Below, in pieces: positions 24,470 through 33,819 of a stretch of DNA of 64,000 nt. Source of the DNA: UBA6115 sp050952935 (GTDB lineage Bacteria > Bacillota > Clostridia > Christensenellales > Aristaeellaceae); the NCBI GenBank assembly GCA_050952935.1, contig JBMNLS010000001.1, positions 1-64,000 of the forward strand. Reading direction: 5' to 3'. Under the pieces are notes generated by a model, which worked only from the letters and a program-made list of their open reading frames with translations, searched no databases and was not told the origin of the DNA. Made by a program: the position numbers and the translations under genes. The number at the start of each line of letters is the position of its first letter. The stretch's first letter is position 1.

Positions 24470-26340
24470 ACATCCTGATCCGGGTGCCCCTGGCGATGGC
24501 GCTGGTGGCGGGTGCCTTTCTGGCTAAAGAGCCCGCCTGGCTTCCGGGCGCGCTGGCGATTGCTGCCTATCTGCTGGCGGGCTATGATGTGCTGTGCCGG
24601 GCGATTCGCAATATTTTGAGGGGCCGGGTGTTTGACGAGCATTTTCTGATGGCTCTGGCCACGGTGGGGGCCGTGGCCATTGGCGAATACACCGAGGCCG
24701 CCGCTGTGATGATCTTCTACCAGGTGGGGGAGTTTTTCCAGGACTATGCTGTTGACCGCTCCCGCCGGGCCATCGCCCAGGCCATGGATCTGCGGCCGGA
24801 CAGTGCCCGCGTTTTGCGGGAGGGGGAGGAGGTCATCCTGCCGCCTGAGGAGGTGCAGGTGGGGGACACCATGCTGCTGCGCCCGGGGGAGCGGGTGGCC
24901 CTGGACGGGGAAATCCTCACCGGGCTTACCCAGTTGGACACCGCCGTCCTCACCGGCGAGGCCCTGCCCCGGGACGCGGGGCCGAGGGATGAGATATTAA
25001 GCGGCTGTGTCAACCTGACCGGGGTTATCACCGTGCGGGTGAGCCGGGATTATGCCCGGTCCACCGTCAGCCGCATCCTTGAGATGGTGGAAAACGCCAC
25101 CGACAAAAAATCCCGGCAGGAGGCCTTCATCACCCGCTTTTCAGCGGTGTATACCCCGGTGGTGGTGATACTGGCGGTGCTTTTGGCCATTGTGCCGCCG
25201 CTTATCCTTCCGGACGCCAGCTTTCAAAGTTGGGTATACCGGGCGCTGAACTTCCTGGTGGTGTCCTGCCCCTGCGCGCTGGTGATCTCCATTCCCCTGT
25301 CTTTTTTCGCCGGGATTGGCGGGGCCTCCCGGGCGGGGGTGCTGGTGAAAGGCGCCAACTACCTGGAGACCCTGGCCGCGGCCTCCACCTTTGTGTTTGA
25401 CAAAACGGGCACCCTCACCCAGGGTAAATTCATCGTGGATAAGGTAATCCCGGCCAGGGGGGATGAGCCATCGCTCCTGCGCCTGGCGGCGCTTGCCGAG
25501 CGTCACTCCAACCACCCCATCGCCCAGTCCATCCGCGATGCCTGGGGGGGCAGCCTGAATGAGGCGGATGACCAGGCGCAGGAGCTGCCCGGCGGCGGTG
25601 TGATAGCCCGCGTTCAGGGGCAGACCGTGCTGGCGGGCAATGCCCGGATGCTGGAGGAGCGGGGCATTCCCGTGCCCAATGCCCATGAAAACGGCACCTT
25701 GGTACACCTGGCGGCGGACGGGGAATACCTGGGTTATCTGGTGATTACCGACCGGGTGAAGCCCTGTGCCCGCCAGGCCCTGGAAAAACTGCGCGCTGAG
25801 GGTGTAAAGAACCTGGTGATGCTCACCGGCGATACCGAGCAGGCGGGCCGCGCTGTGGCGGAGGGGCTTGCCATCACCCAGGTGCACACGGGCCTGCTGC
25901 CCCAGGACAAGGTGGCCAAGGTGGAGGAGTTGCTCAGCGCCCCCGGCCGCCGGGGCAGCCTGGTGTTTGTGGGCGATGGGGTGAACGACGCCCCGGTGCT
26001 GGCCCGGGCCGATGTGGGCTTTGCCATGGGGGCCCTGGGCACGGACGCTGCCATTGAGGCGGCGGATATCGTCATCATGAACGATGACCCCTGCAAAATG
26101 GCCGCCGCCCTGCGCATTGCCCGGCGCACCGTGCATATCGCCCGGCAAAACGCCGTGTTTGCCATTGGCGTTAAGCTCCTGGTGCTGGTATTGAGCGTTC
26201 TGGGTTTGTCCACCCTTTGGATGGCGGTGATGGCCGATGTGGGCGTGGCGGTGCTTGCCATCCTCAACGCCATGCGCGCCCTCCACGTGCCCCGGGAAGA
26301 CCGCTTCTGCACCTGTGAGCTAAGCCCGGAAGCAGCTTAA
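24466..26340 (+). CDS. P1B-type metal-transporting ATPase, Zn/Cd/Pb class
   Basis: The 624-residue pump exports divalent soft metals using ATP. It shows the channel motif SCPCALVIS (CPC about 268-270), phosphorylation site DKTGTLTQG (Asp about 312), HSNHPIAQSI and GDGVNDAPVL. The last membrane helix has MADVGVAVLAILNAMRAL; the Met-x-Asp-x-Gly pattern is typical of Zn/Cd/Pb (ZntA/CadA) pumps, while Cu pumps carry Ser residues there. The C-terminal tail CTCELSPEAA could also bind metal. It is controlled by the ArsR-type operators upstream. Confidence 0.93.
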   Translation: MNILIRVPLAMALVAGAFLAKEPAWLPGALAIAAYLLAGYDVLCRAIRNILRGRVFDEHFLMALATVGAVAIGEYTEAAAVMIFYQVGEFFQDYAVDRSRRAIAQAMDLRPDSARVLREGEEVILPPEEVQVGDTMLLRPGERVALDGEILTGLTQLDTAVLTGEALPRDAGPRDEILSGCVNLTGVITVRVSRDYARSTVSRILEMVENATDKKSRQEAFITRFSAVYTPVVVILAVLLAIVPPLILPDASFQSWVYRALNFLVVSCPCALVISIPLSFFAGIGGASRAGVLVKGANYLETLAAASTFVFDKTGTLTQGKFIVDKVIPARGDEPSLLRLAALAERHSNHPIAQSIRDAWGGSLNEADDQAQELPGGGVIARVQGQTVLAGNARMLEERGIPVPNAHENGTLVHLAADGEYLGYLVITDRVKPCARQALEKLRAEGVKNLVMLTGDTEQAGRAVAEGLAITQVHTGLLPQDKVAKVEELLSAPGRRGSLVFVGDGVNDAPVLARADVGFAMGALGTDAAIEAADIVIMNDDPCKMAAALRIARRTVHIARQNAVFAIGVKLLVLVLSVLGLSTLWMAVMADVGVAVLAILNAMRALHVPREDRFCTCELSPEAA

Positions 26341-26353
26341 GCAGCATTTTCAA

Positions 26354-26388
26354 GGCCTCGCCCAAGACGGCGGGGCTTTTCCTTTTGC
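26354..26388 (+). terminator. Terminator after the metal ATPase
   Basis: Stem GCCTCGCC/GGCGGGGC (one U-G pair; 26355-26362 and 26369-26376) followed by TTTTCCTTTT. Confidence 0.7.
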
Positions 26389-26395
26389 CGGAATC

Positions 26396-26424
26396 TTGAC
26401 AGGCGGGGTGAAAACACTTAGGAT
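26396..26424 (+). promoter_or_regulatory. Promoter of xylBA
   Basis: TTGACA (26396-26401), 17-base spacer, TAGGAT (26419-26424). No XylR-type operator was recognised. A small hairpin (CCGGC/GCCGG) lies in the leader before the ribosome site. Confidence 0.55.
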
Positions 26425-26493
26425 ATTTCTATCAGATTCAAGTTTCAAAAACACACGAAAATCCGGCGGCAAGGCCGGTGGAAGGGGCGGAAT

Positions 26494-28017
26494 ATGCGGT
26501 ATCTTCTGGGCATAGACCTGGGCACCTCAGGTACAAAAACGGTGCTGTTTGACCATGACGGGCATGCGGTGGCTTCCGCCACCCGGGAATATCCGCTGTA
26601 TCAGCCGGAAAACGGCTGGGCGGAGCAGGCGCCTCAGGACTGGTGGGAGGCGGCTGTGGCCACCATCCGCCAGGTGCTGGAGGAAAGCAAGGTGGCTCCT
26701 GAGGCCATCGCGGCCCTTGGCATTTCAGGGCAGATGCATGGGCTGGTGATGCTGGATGAGGCGGGAGAGGTGCTGCGCCCCTCCATCATCTGGGCGGATC
26801 AGCGCACGGGCGCTGAGTGTGAGGACATCACCCGCCTGGTGGGGGCGGAGAGGCTGATTGAGATCACCGCCAACCCGGCGCTGACCGGGTTTACCGCCTC
26901 CAAAATCATGTGGGTGAAAAAGCATCAGCCGGAGATATTCGCCAAGTGCCGGCACATCCTGTTGCCCAAGGACTTTGTGCGCTATAAGCTGACCGGAGAA
27001 TTTGCCACCGAGGTATCTGACGCCAGCGGCATGCAGCTGCTGGATGTGCCCAGGCGCAAATGGTCTCAGGAGGTGCTGGACAAGCTGGAGATCCCGGCCT
27101 CCTGGCTGGCGAAGGTTTACGAATCCTCCGAGGTGACGGGGCAGGTCAGCCGCCAGGCGGCGGAGCTGACCGGGCTTTCCGAAAAGACCCTGGTGGTGGG
27201 CGGCGCCGGGGACAACGCGGCGGCGGCCGTGGGCACGGGCACCGTGCGGAATGGCCGGGCCTTTACCACCATTGGTACCTCAGGCGTGGTGTATGCCCAC
27301 ACCAGCCAGGTGGCCATTGATCCCAAGGGACGGGTGCACACCTTCTGCTGCGCCGTGCCGGGGGCCTGGCATTTGATGGGGGTGACCCAGGGGGCGGGGC
27401 TGAGCCTCAGGTGGCTGCGGGACACCAGCTTCCTGCCTGAAAAAGAGCAGGCGGAAAAATCCGGCCGTGACGCCTATGACTTGATGACCGACCTGGCCAA
27501 GGCCAGCCCCATCGGCGCCAACCGCCTGCTTTACCTGCCCTATTTGATGGGTGAGCGCACCCCGCATCTGGATCCGGATTGCCGGGGCGTGTTCTTTGGC
27601 CTCTCCGCCATGCATAACCGGGGCGACCTGGTGCGCGCGGTGCTGGAAGGCATCAGCTATTCGCTCAAGGACTGCCTGGACATTCTGGACGGCATGGGGG
27701 CCAAGCCTGAAAGCATGCTCTTAACCGGCGGCGGCGCCCGTTCCCCCTTCTGGCGGCAGATGCTTTCCGATGTGTTTAACTGCCCTGCCACCACCATCCA
27801 CGCCAGCGAAGGCCCTGCCCTGGGGGTTGCCATTCTGGCGGGCGTGGGGGCAGGAATGTATGATAGCGTGGAGACAGCCTGCGACAGCATGATCAAAACC
27901 GGGGAGCGGCTGACGCCTGACCCCAAGGCCAGCCAGGCCTATGCCGCATGCCACAAGCTTTATGTGAAGCTTTACCCGCAGCTTAAAGACCTGTATAAAC
28001 AGCTCAAGCAGCTTTAA
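26494..28017 (+). CDS. xylB: Xylulokinase
   Basis: The enzyme phosphorylates D-xylulose to xylulose 5-phosphate. The 507-residue FGGY-family kinase shows the N-terminal phosphate loop LGIDLGTSGTKTVLFD, the QMHGLV and WADQRTGAE signatures, and the C-terminal LLTGGGARSPFWRQM. ATG 26494 follows GGAAGGGGCGG. It is first in an operon with xylA; no xylose transporter or XylR regulator lies in the window. Confidence 0.94.
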   Translation: MRYLLGIDLGTSGTKTVLFDHDGHAVASATREYPLYQPENGWAEQAPQDWWEAAVATIRQVLEESKVAPEAIAALGISGQMHGLVMLDEAGEVLRPSIIWADQRTGAECEDITRLVGAERLIEITANPALTGFTASKIMWVKKHQPEIFAKCRHILLPKDFVRYKLTGEFATEVSDASGMQLLDVPRRKWSQEVLDKLEIPASWLAKVYESSEVTGQVSRQAAELTGLSEKTLVVGGAGDNAAAAVGTGTVRNGRAFTTIGTSGVVYAHTSQVAIDPKGRVHTFCCAVPGAWHLMGVTQGAGLSLRWLRDTSFLPEKEQAEKSGRDAYDLMTDLAKASPIGANRLLYLPYLMGERTPHLDPDCRGVFFGLSAMHNRGDLVRAVLEGISYSLKDCLDILDGMGAKPESMLLTGGGARSPFWRQMLSDVFNCPATTIHASEGPALGVAILAGVGAGMYDSVETACDSMIKTGERLTPDPKASQAYAACHKLYVKLYPQLKDLYKQLKQL

Positions 28018-28038
28018 TATGAAGGAGGAATTGAAACG

Positions 28039-29358
28039 ATGACCGTGTTTGACAAGTTTCCCGTGATCCCTTACGAAGGCCCCCAGTCCAAAAACCCGCT
28101 GGCCTTCAAGTACTATGACGCCAACCGCCTGATCATGGGCAAGCCCATGAAGGATCACCTGAAGTTTTCCATGGCCTGGTGGCATACCCTGTGCGCCACA
28201 GGGGCCGACATGTTTGGCGCAGGCACTGCCGACAAATCCTTTGGGGCCAAGCCTGGCACCATGGAGCACGCCAGAGTCAAGGTGGATGAGGGCTTTGCCT
28301 TCATGAAGAAGCTGGGCATTGAGTATTTCTGCTTCCACGATGTGGACCTGGTGCCCGAAGCCGATACCCTGGAGGAAACCAACCGCCGCCTGGATGAGAT
28401 TACCGACTACATCAAGGAAAAGATGGAAGGCACCAACATCCGCTGCCTCTGGGGCACGGCCAATCTCTTTGGCCATCCCCGCTACATGAATGGCGCGGGC
28501 TCCAGCAACTCCATGGATGTGTTCTGTCATGCCGCGGCCCAGCTGAAAAAAGCCATTGAATGCACGGTGAAGCTGGGCGGCACCGGCTACACCTTCTGGG
28601 GCGGCCGGGAGGGCTATGAAACGCTGCTGAACACCGACATGAAGTTTGAGCTGGAGAACATCGCGGCGCTTATGCGCATGGCGGTGGACTATGGCCGCTC
28701 CATCGGCTTTACCGGCACCTTCTACATTGAGCCCAAGCCCAAGGAGCCCATGAAGCACCAGTACGATTTTGACGCCGCCACCGCCATCGGCTTCCTGCGG
28801 CAGTACGGGCTGGATAAAGACTTCAAGCTCAACATCGAGGCCAACCACGCCACCCTGGCCGGGCACACCTTCCAGCATGACCTGAGGGTAGCCGCCATCA
28901 ACGATATGCTGGGTTCCGTGGACGCCAACCAGGGGGACAACCTCCTGGGCTGGGACACCGACCAGTACCCCTCCAACGTATATGAAACCACCCTGGCAAT
29001 GTATGAGATCCTGAAGTCCGGCGGGCTTAAGGGCGGCCTCAACTTCGACTCCAAAAATCGCCGCCCCTCCTACACCCCGGAGGATCTGGTGGAGGGCTTC
29101 ATCCTGGGCATGGACGCTTTTGCGCTGGGCCTCATCAAGGCCGCGGCGCTGATTGAAGACGGCCGCATCGACCAGTTTGTAAAGGAGCGCTACGCATCCT
29201 ATGATAGCGAGCTGGGCCGGAAAATTAGGTCCGGCAAAGCCACCCTGACGGAACTGGCCGAGCGCGCCATCCAGGCGGGCGATGCCCCGCTGCCCGGCTC
29301 CGGCCGTCAGGAATATCTGGAGGGCGTGGTCAACAACGTGCTGTTTTCAGGGGTGTAA
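28039..29358 (+). CDS. xylA: Xylose isomerase
   Basis: The enzyme interconverts D-xylose and D-xylulose with two divalent metals. The 439-residue length marks the longer class II form common in Firmicutes and Bacteroidetes. Visible are FCFHDVDLVPE with the catalytic His, FYIEPKPKEPMKHQYDFD and IEANHATLAGHTF with metal ligands, and WDTDQYP. ATG 28039 follows GAAGGAGG and lies 21 bases after xylB. Confidence 0.97.
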   Translation: MTVFDKFPVIPYEGPQSKNPLAFKYYDANRLIMGKPMKDHLKFSMAWWHTLCATGADMFGAGTADKSFGAKPGTMEHARVKVDEGFAFMKKLGIEYFCFHDVDLVPEADTLEETNRRLDEITDYIKEKMEGTNIRCLWGTANLFGHPRYMNGAGSSNSMDVFCHAAAQLKKAIECTVKLGGTGYTFWGGREGYETLLNTDMKFELENIAALMRMAVDYGRSIGFTGTFYIEPKPKEPMKHQYDFDAATAIGFLRQYGLDKDFKLNIEANHATLAGHTFQHDLRVAAINDMLGSVDANQGDNLLGWDTDQYPSNVYETTLAMYEILKSGGLKGGLNFDSKNRRPSYTPEDLVEGFILGMDAFALGLIKAAALIEDGRIDQFVKERYASYDSELGRKIRSGKATLTELAERAIQAGDAPLPGSGRQEYLEGVVNNVLFSGV

Positions 29359-29389
29359 GAATCAAATAAATTAGTATAAAATTGTACCT

Positions 29390-29421
29390 GGGAAGGGAGC
29401 TTTTTCATAAGCCTCCTTCCC
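29390..29421. terminator. Hairpin between convergent xylA and galE
   Basis: GGGAAGG...CCTTCCC with pairing across GAGCTT/AAGC forms a stable hairpin between the two 3' ends. There is no clear T-run on either side, so terminator function is only likely. Confidence 0.4.
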
Positions 29422-29434
29422 AATTAATATATTA

Positions 29435-30448
29435 TCATTCTCCGTAGCCCTCAGGGTTTTTCTGCTGCCAGCGCCAGGAGTCCCGGCACATGTCCTCAAT
29501 GCTTTTGAGGGCTTCCCAGCCCAGCAGCTCCCGGGCCTTGCGGGGGTTGGCGTACACGGTGGCCACATCCCCCGCACGGCGGGGGCCGATGGCATAGGGC
29601 ACCTTGACATCGTTGGCCTTTTCAAAGGCATGGATGATATCAAGCACGCTGTAGCCAATGCCTGTGCCCAGGTTGACGGCTATACAGCCGGTGTGTTTCA
29701 TGGCGTAGTCCATGGCGGACAGGTGCCCCGCGGCCAGGTCGGACACATGGATATAGTCCCTCACCCCGGTGCCGTCGTGGGTGTCATAGTCAGCGCCAAA
29801 GACCTGGAGCTGCTCAAGCTTCCCTGACACCGTCTGGGTGATATAGGGCATGAGGTTGTTGGGGATGCCGGCGGGGTCCTCCCCAATGTCTCCGGAGGGA
29901 TCGGCGCCGATGGGGTTAAAATAGCGCAGCAGCACGCAGGAAAAACCGAGGTTGGCCTGGGTGATGTCACGCAGGATCTGTTCGCCCATGAACTTGGTCC
30001 AGCCATAGGGGTTGGTGCAGCCAAGGGCCGCCCCTTCATCCACTGGCATGGGGCTGCCCGGCGCGTAAACGGTGGCGGAAGAAGAAAAGATAAACCGGCT
30101 GACACCCCGCTCCAGCATCACCCGGCAGAGGGTGAGGGTGCTCATAAGGTTGTTCTGGTAGTAGTCCAGCGGTATCTCCACCGATTCACCCACGGCCTTA
30201 AGGCCCGCGAAGTGGATGACACAGTCAACCGGCGCCTCCGCAAAAACCTGGTCCAGCGCTCGATCATCGCAAACATTCAATTGGTGAAAGGTGAGGGATT
30301 TACCGGCCAGTTTTTCCACCCGGCTGAGGGACTCACGGCTGGCGTTCCTCAGGTCATCCACCACCGTCACCTCGTGCCCCGCCCGCAGCAGGGCCAGGCA
30401 GGTGTGGGAGCCGATGTAGCCGGCCCCGCCAGTAACCAGCACTCTCAT
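29435..30448 (-). CDS. galE: UDP-glucose 4-epimerase
   Basis: The enzyme interconverts UDP-glucose and UDP-galactose using bound NAD. The 337-residue protein has the Rossmann motif VTGGAGYIGSHT at the N terminus, SSSATVYAPG with the catalytic Ser/Thr, and NPYGWTKFMGE giving the YxxxK pair. It overlaps the deacetylase gene by 4 bases (ATGA), so the two sugar-active genes are co-transcribed from the promoter at 31726-31754. Confidence 0.95.
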   Translation of the reverse strand: MRVLVTGGAGYIGSHTCLALLRAGHEVTVVDDLRNASRESLSRVEKLAGKSLTFHQLNVCDDRALDQVFAEAPVDCVIHFAGLKAVGESVEIPLDYYQNNLMSTLTLCRVMLERGVSRFIFSSSATVYAPGSPMPVDEGAALGCTNPYGWTKFMGEQILRDITQANLGFSCVLLRYFNPIGADPSGDIGEDPAGIPNNLMPYITQTVSGKLEQLQVFGADYDTHDGTGVRDYIHVSDLAAGHLSAMDYAMKHTGCIAVNLGTGIGYSVLDIIHAFEKANDVKVPYAIGPRRAGDVATVYANPRKARELLGWEALKSIEDMCRDSWRWQQKNPEGYGE

Positions 30449-31677
30449 GGCGAGATCGCTCCTTCCGTATTTTCCAGGAAATCATTTTTATGTTTATCCG
30501 GTCCCACCACGCTTTTGGCTAGGCCGAAGAGATAGCTGGATTTATCGCTGTCCCGGGGTTCCACCTGGTACTGCTCATAGCGGTGCTGGGAAAGGTGCTG
30601 GGCATAGCCGGCCCGGGCCATCTCAAAGCCGGTGACGCCTCCAAAGGCGGCCAGGGGAACGTCCCAGTTCATCTCCAGCTGATTTTCGGGGTAGAGATGG
30701 ATATAGAGTTTCTGCACCTGGAAGGCGCCGTATTGCTGGGCGCTGTCCGGGTGCTTGGAAGCGTCCGCCGCGTTGTCAAAGGCCAAAAGCGAGGCGTCAG
30801 CGCACAGGCGGTGCATGCCGTGGCCGTATTCGCCCTCCACATCATGGGTGAGCACCACCCTGGGCTTATACTGGCGGAACAGGGCGATGACAAAATTGCG
30901 CACCTTGGCCTTGCCAAACTGGCTGTAGGCCTTGTCTAGCTTCAAAGAATAGGTGTCGTGGAAGGGGCCGAAGACCGGGTAGTTGGTGCAGCCCATCACC
31001 CATATAGCGTTGAGCAGCTCGCTCTTGCGCAGGCGGTGGGCAGGGGTAAACACGGTGACCACCACATCTTTTTTCAGCTCCCCGGCATAGGTGGGGATGG
31101 CGCCGCCAAAGAACAGAGATTCATCATCCGGGTGCGCCACAAACACCATCAAATCACAGCTGTTATCGGGCATTTGCCAGCGCTGCACATAGCGGGGGAT
31201 GTTCCCCTGCCCCAGCACAAACAGCTCCGACATGCCAAACCAGTCCGGTTTTTTCTTCACGGGAGCCAGACGCAGCTTGGTGGCACCCTCCAGGGGGATG
31301 AACTCGTGCATCATGGGGCTTGCGGGCAGCTCAGTTTCCTTCCACTTGCCGTTCACCTGTTGGGACAGCTTCCACTCACGGGGTTCCTCCAGCCAGCAGA
31401 TATACAGGCCATAGGCCGGCTCGGGGCAAGTGATCTCAATGGTTTTGCCGCTGGGCTCGCCTTTCCAGTAGCTGTCCCAGTCCCGATCAGTCAGGCGCGC
31501 AAGGGTGAAGCCCTTGGAGCCTACCTTGATTTTGCACTCCGCCGTCAAGTCCCGGGCGTCGCCGGGCTGAGGGGCGAAAATGTCGTAAGAAACATCGGTG
31601 ATGGCCCTGGTGGCGCCGCCCAGAACAGGCAGGGCCAGGGTGAGGCATGCCAGGAGGGCAGCCAGCAATTTTCGCAT
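30445..31677 (-). CDS. Secreted PIG-L (LmbE)-family deacetylase
   Basis: The 410-residue protein begins with a signal peptide (MRKLLAALLACLTLALPVLG). An N-terminal beta-rich region of about 130 residues is followed by the PIG-L domain with the zinc motif AHPDDE near residue 180 and THDVEGEYGHGMHRL carrying further His ligands. PIG-L enzymes remove acetyl groups from N-acetylglucosamine-type sugars; the extracellular substrate here is unknown. ATG 31677 follows AAGGGGATACC; the frame is open further upstream but crosses the promoter. Confidence 0.88.
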   Translation of the reverse strand: MRKLLAALLACLTLALPVLGGATRAITDVSYDIFAPQPGDARDLTAECKIKVGSKGFTLARLTDRDWDSYWKGEPSGKTIEITCPEPAYGLYICWLEEPREWKLSQQVNGKWKETELPASPMMHEFIPLEGATKLRLAPVKKKPDWFGMSELFVLGQGNIPRYVQRWQMPDNSCDLMVFVAHPDDESLFFGGAIPTYAGELKKDVVVTVFTPAHRLRKSELLNAIWVMGCTNYPVFGPFHDTYSLKLDKAYSQFGKAKVRNFVIALFRQYKPRVVLTHDVEGEYGHGMHRLCADASLLAFDNAADASKHPDSAQQYGAFQVQKLYIHLYPENQLEMNWDVPLAAFGGVTGFEMARAGYAQHLSQHRYEQYQVEPRDSDKSSYLFGLAKSVVGPDKHKNDFLENTEGAISP

Positions 31678-31725
31678 GGTATCCCCTTTCGCGGCAGCAG
31701 AATTTTTATGATGCTGCATATAAAA

Positions 31726-31754
31726 AGTATAGGAGTGTGGATTGGGGCTGTCAA
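31726..31754 (-). promoter_or_regulatory. Promoter of the PIG-L deacetylase-galE operon
   Basis: On the minus strand TTGACA (31749-31754), 17-base spacer, TATACT (31726-31731). A leader hairpin GCAGCA/TGCTGC follows. Confidence 0.75.
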
Positions 31755-31771
31755 GGGGAGAACGCACGCCA

Positions 31772-31800
31772 TTGACAAGCGGCAGATAGAGGAGTAAAAC
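31772..31800 (+). promoter_or_regulatory. Promoter of the Mrp gene
   Basis: TTGACA (31772-31777), 17-base spacer, TAAAAC (31795-31800), divergent from the deacetylase promoter. Confidence 0.6.
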
Positions 31801-31852
31801 AGGCACAGGACACCAAAATGCTTGATTTGACCAAAAGGAGATGTTAGCCGGA

Positions 31853-32695
31853 ATGAGCGAATCCTGTGACCACAACTGCAACACCTGCTCTCAAAACTGC
31901 GACAGCCGGGAAGCCCCCCAGGATATGAAAGCCCATCTGAACCCTCTAAGCCAGGTGCGCCGGGTGATCGGCGTGGTCAGCGGCAAGGGCGGGGTAGGCA
32001 AGTCCCTGGTGACCAGCCTCCTGGCTGTCAGTGCCAACCGGACGGGGCTTCAAACCGCGATTCTGGACGCGGACATCACCGGGCCTTCCATCCCCAGGAT
32101 TTTCGGCATCAAGGAAAAAGCCCGGGGCGTGGCGGAATACATGCTGCCCGCTAAAAGCCGGGACGGCATCCAGATCATTTCGGTGAATATGCTGTTGGCC
32201 AATGAGACCGATCCGGTCATCTGGCGGGGCCCTATCCTGGCCGGCATGGTGAAGCAGTTTTACAGCGATGTGATCTGGCAGGATGTGGATGTCATGTTCA
32301 TTGACATGCCCCCGGGAACCGGCGATGTGCCGCTGACGGTGTTCCAGTCGCTGCCGCTGGATGGCATCATCGTGGTGACCAGCCCCCAGGAACTGGTGGG
32401 CATGGTGGTGGGCAAGGCCATGAATATGGCGCGGATGATGAACATCCCCATCCTGGGGCTGGTTGAAAACCTGTCCTATTTCGTCTGCCCTGACAACGGC
32501 AAGGCCTATAGTGTGTTTGGGGAGAGCAAGGTATCCGGCGTGGTGGCGGAGCATGGGCTGCCGCTCTTGGCCCGGCTGCCCATTGAGCCCGCCATTTCCC
32601 AGGCCTGCGACGCTGGTCTGGTGGAGGATTTGGAAGGGGATTGGATGATGCCGGCCATTGAGATGATCAAGGGGCTGGAAGAAACCAAAGCGTAG
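31853..32695 (+). CDS. Mrp/NBP35-family P-loop ATPase (Fe-S carrier)
   Basis: Mrp-type ATPases carry Fe-S clusters to target proteins. The 280-residue protein has a Cys-rich N terminus (CDHNCNTCSQNC), the deviant Walker A GKGGVGKS and the Mrp signature FIDMPPGTGDVPLT. The conserved CPxC motif that bridges a cluster between subunits reads CPDN here, so its second cysteine is missing. ATG 31853 fits the usual MSESCDHNC start; an ATG at 31841 directly abuts AAAAGGAG with no spacing. Confidence 0.9.
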   Translation: MSESCDHNCNTCSQNCDSREAPQDMKAHLNPLSQVRRVIGVVSGKGGVGKSLVTSLLAVSANRTGLQTAILDADITGPSIPRIFGIKEKARGVAEYMLPAKSRDGIQIISVNMLLANETDPVIWRGPILAGMVKQFYSDVIWQDVDVMFIDMPPGTGDVPLTVFQSLPLDGIIVVTSPQELVGMVVGKAMNMARMMNIPILGLVENLSYFVCPDNGKAYSVFGESKVSGVVAEHGLPLLARLPIEPAISQACDAGLVEDLEGDWMMPAIEMIKGLEETKA

Positions 32696-32719
32696 TGTGA
32701 TAATGGGGCAGCCGCCCCA

Positions 32720-33688
32720 TCATCGGTTATAGGCAAATCGATTTCCCGCCAACGCCTGCCATACCGCGTCACAGGCGTTGAGAGTGCTGTCGCTTAGCGG
32801 TTCACCTTTGACGGAGGCGATGTTCTGTTTCAGCTGCTCCAGCTTGCTCACCCCGGCAATGACGCTGACCACCCCCGGGCGGCTGAGACACCATTTCATG
32901 GACAGCTCCAGCAGGCTCATCCCCGCGTCCTTTGCGATTGCGGCCAGTTTATCCACGGCTTCAAAGTTCTCGTCCGACCAGTAGCGGTTGTAATAGATCT
33001 GATTGCTGCCAAAGCGGGTGTCAGCCGCCGGTTTTCCCGCGTGGTGCTTGCCGGTGAGCAGGCCCCCCGCGATGGGGTTATAAGCCGCCATGCCAAGGCG
33101 ATGGGCTTTCATGAAGGGGATCAGCTCCGCCTCCACCCCACGGGTGATGAGATTATACACATTTTGGGTGATGATGGGCGGGACATAGCCCCGCCTGTCA
33201 CAAAGGGCCAGAATATCGGCGATTTGCCAGGCAGCGTAGTTGCTGATGCCCACATAGCGCACCTTGCCGGATCTGACCAGGCCGTCCATGGTGTCCATGG
33301 TTTCCTCAATGCGGGTGTCATAGTCCGGATGGTGGAGGTAGTACAGGTCAATATAGTCGGTGTCAAGCCGCCTGAGGCTGGCGTCCACAGCGGAGAGGAT
33401 GGCAAGGCGGGAAAGGCCCTGGGTGTTTCTCTTCCCTTCTGAAGGATGGCCCACCTTGGTGGCCAGGATGATGTCATCCCGGCGGCCTTTCAGGGCCTTG
33501 CCCACAATGCGCTCGCTTTCTCCGTTGGTATAGAGGTTGGCGGTGTCCCACATGTTGATGCCCGCCTCATAGGCATAATCCAGAATGGCAAGGCTGTCCG
33601 CCTCATCGGTTTGCCCGCCAAAGGTCATGGTGCCCAGGCTGAGTTCAGAGATAAGAAGGCTGGTTCCAGGAAGCTTATTGTATTTCAT
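32720..33688 (-). CDS. Aldo/keto reductase
   Basis: The 322-residue NAD(P)H-dependent oxidoreductase shows the family tetrad: Asp and Tyr in DTANLYTNGESE, Lys in LATKVGH, and His in YYLHHPDYD. The C-terminal cofactor region includes WCLSRPGVVSVIAGVSKLEQ. It is the YajO/PdxI-like type; the natural substrate is unknown. ATG 33688 follows GGGGAGAG; an earlier ATG at 33760 lies in the promoter. It is convergent with the Mrp gene; a short hairpin at 32703-32720 touches its stop. Confidence 0.9.
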   Translation of the reverse strand: MKYNKLPGTSLLISELSLGTMTFGGQTDEADSLAILDYAYEAGINMWDTANLYTNGESERIVGKALKGRRDDIILATKVGHPSEGKRNTQGLSRLAILSAVDASLRRLDTDYIDLYYLHHPDYDTRIEETMDTMDGLVRSGKVRYVGISNYAAWQIADILALCDRRGYVPPIITQNVYNLITRGVEAELIPFMKAHRLGMAAYNPIAGGLLTGKHHAGKPAADTRFGSNQIYYNRYWSDENFEAVDKLAAIAKDAGMSLLELSMKWCLSRPGVVSVIAGVSKLEQLKQNIASVKGEPLSDSTLNACDAVWQALAGNRFAYNR

Positions 33689-33730
33689 TGCTGTTCTCTC
33701 CCCAAAAACGAAGTTGAGCCGGATAACAAT

Positions 33731-33796
33731 ATCATAACCGCCTTTGTCCCTTCCAGTCAATTTTTCTTGACATAGGGTAGGAAGAATTGCTATGTT
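33731..33796. promoter_or_regulatory. Divergent promoters of the aldo/keto reductase and MutS-like genes
   Basis: Minus strand: TTGACT (33755-33760), 18-base spacer, TATGAT (33731-33736). Plus strand: TTGACA (33767-33772), 18-base spacer, TATGTT (33791-33796). The two -35 boxes are only six bases apart. Confidence 0.6.
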
Positions 33797-33819
33797 GAAT
33801 CAAAATAAGGGGGAAAACT

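Noticed and set aside
32703..32720. Hairpin ATGGGGC-AGCC-GCCCCAT as a bidirectional terminator.
   Set aside because: The stem is short, overlaps the stop of the aldo/keto reductase gene, and has no T-run on either strand.
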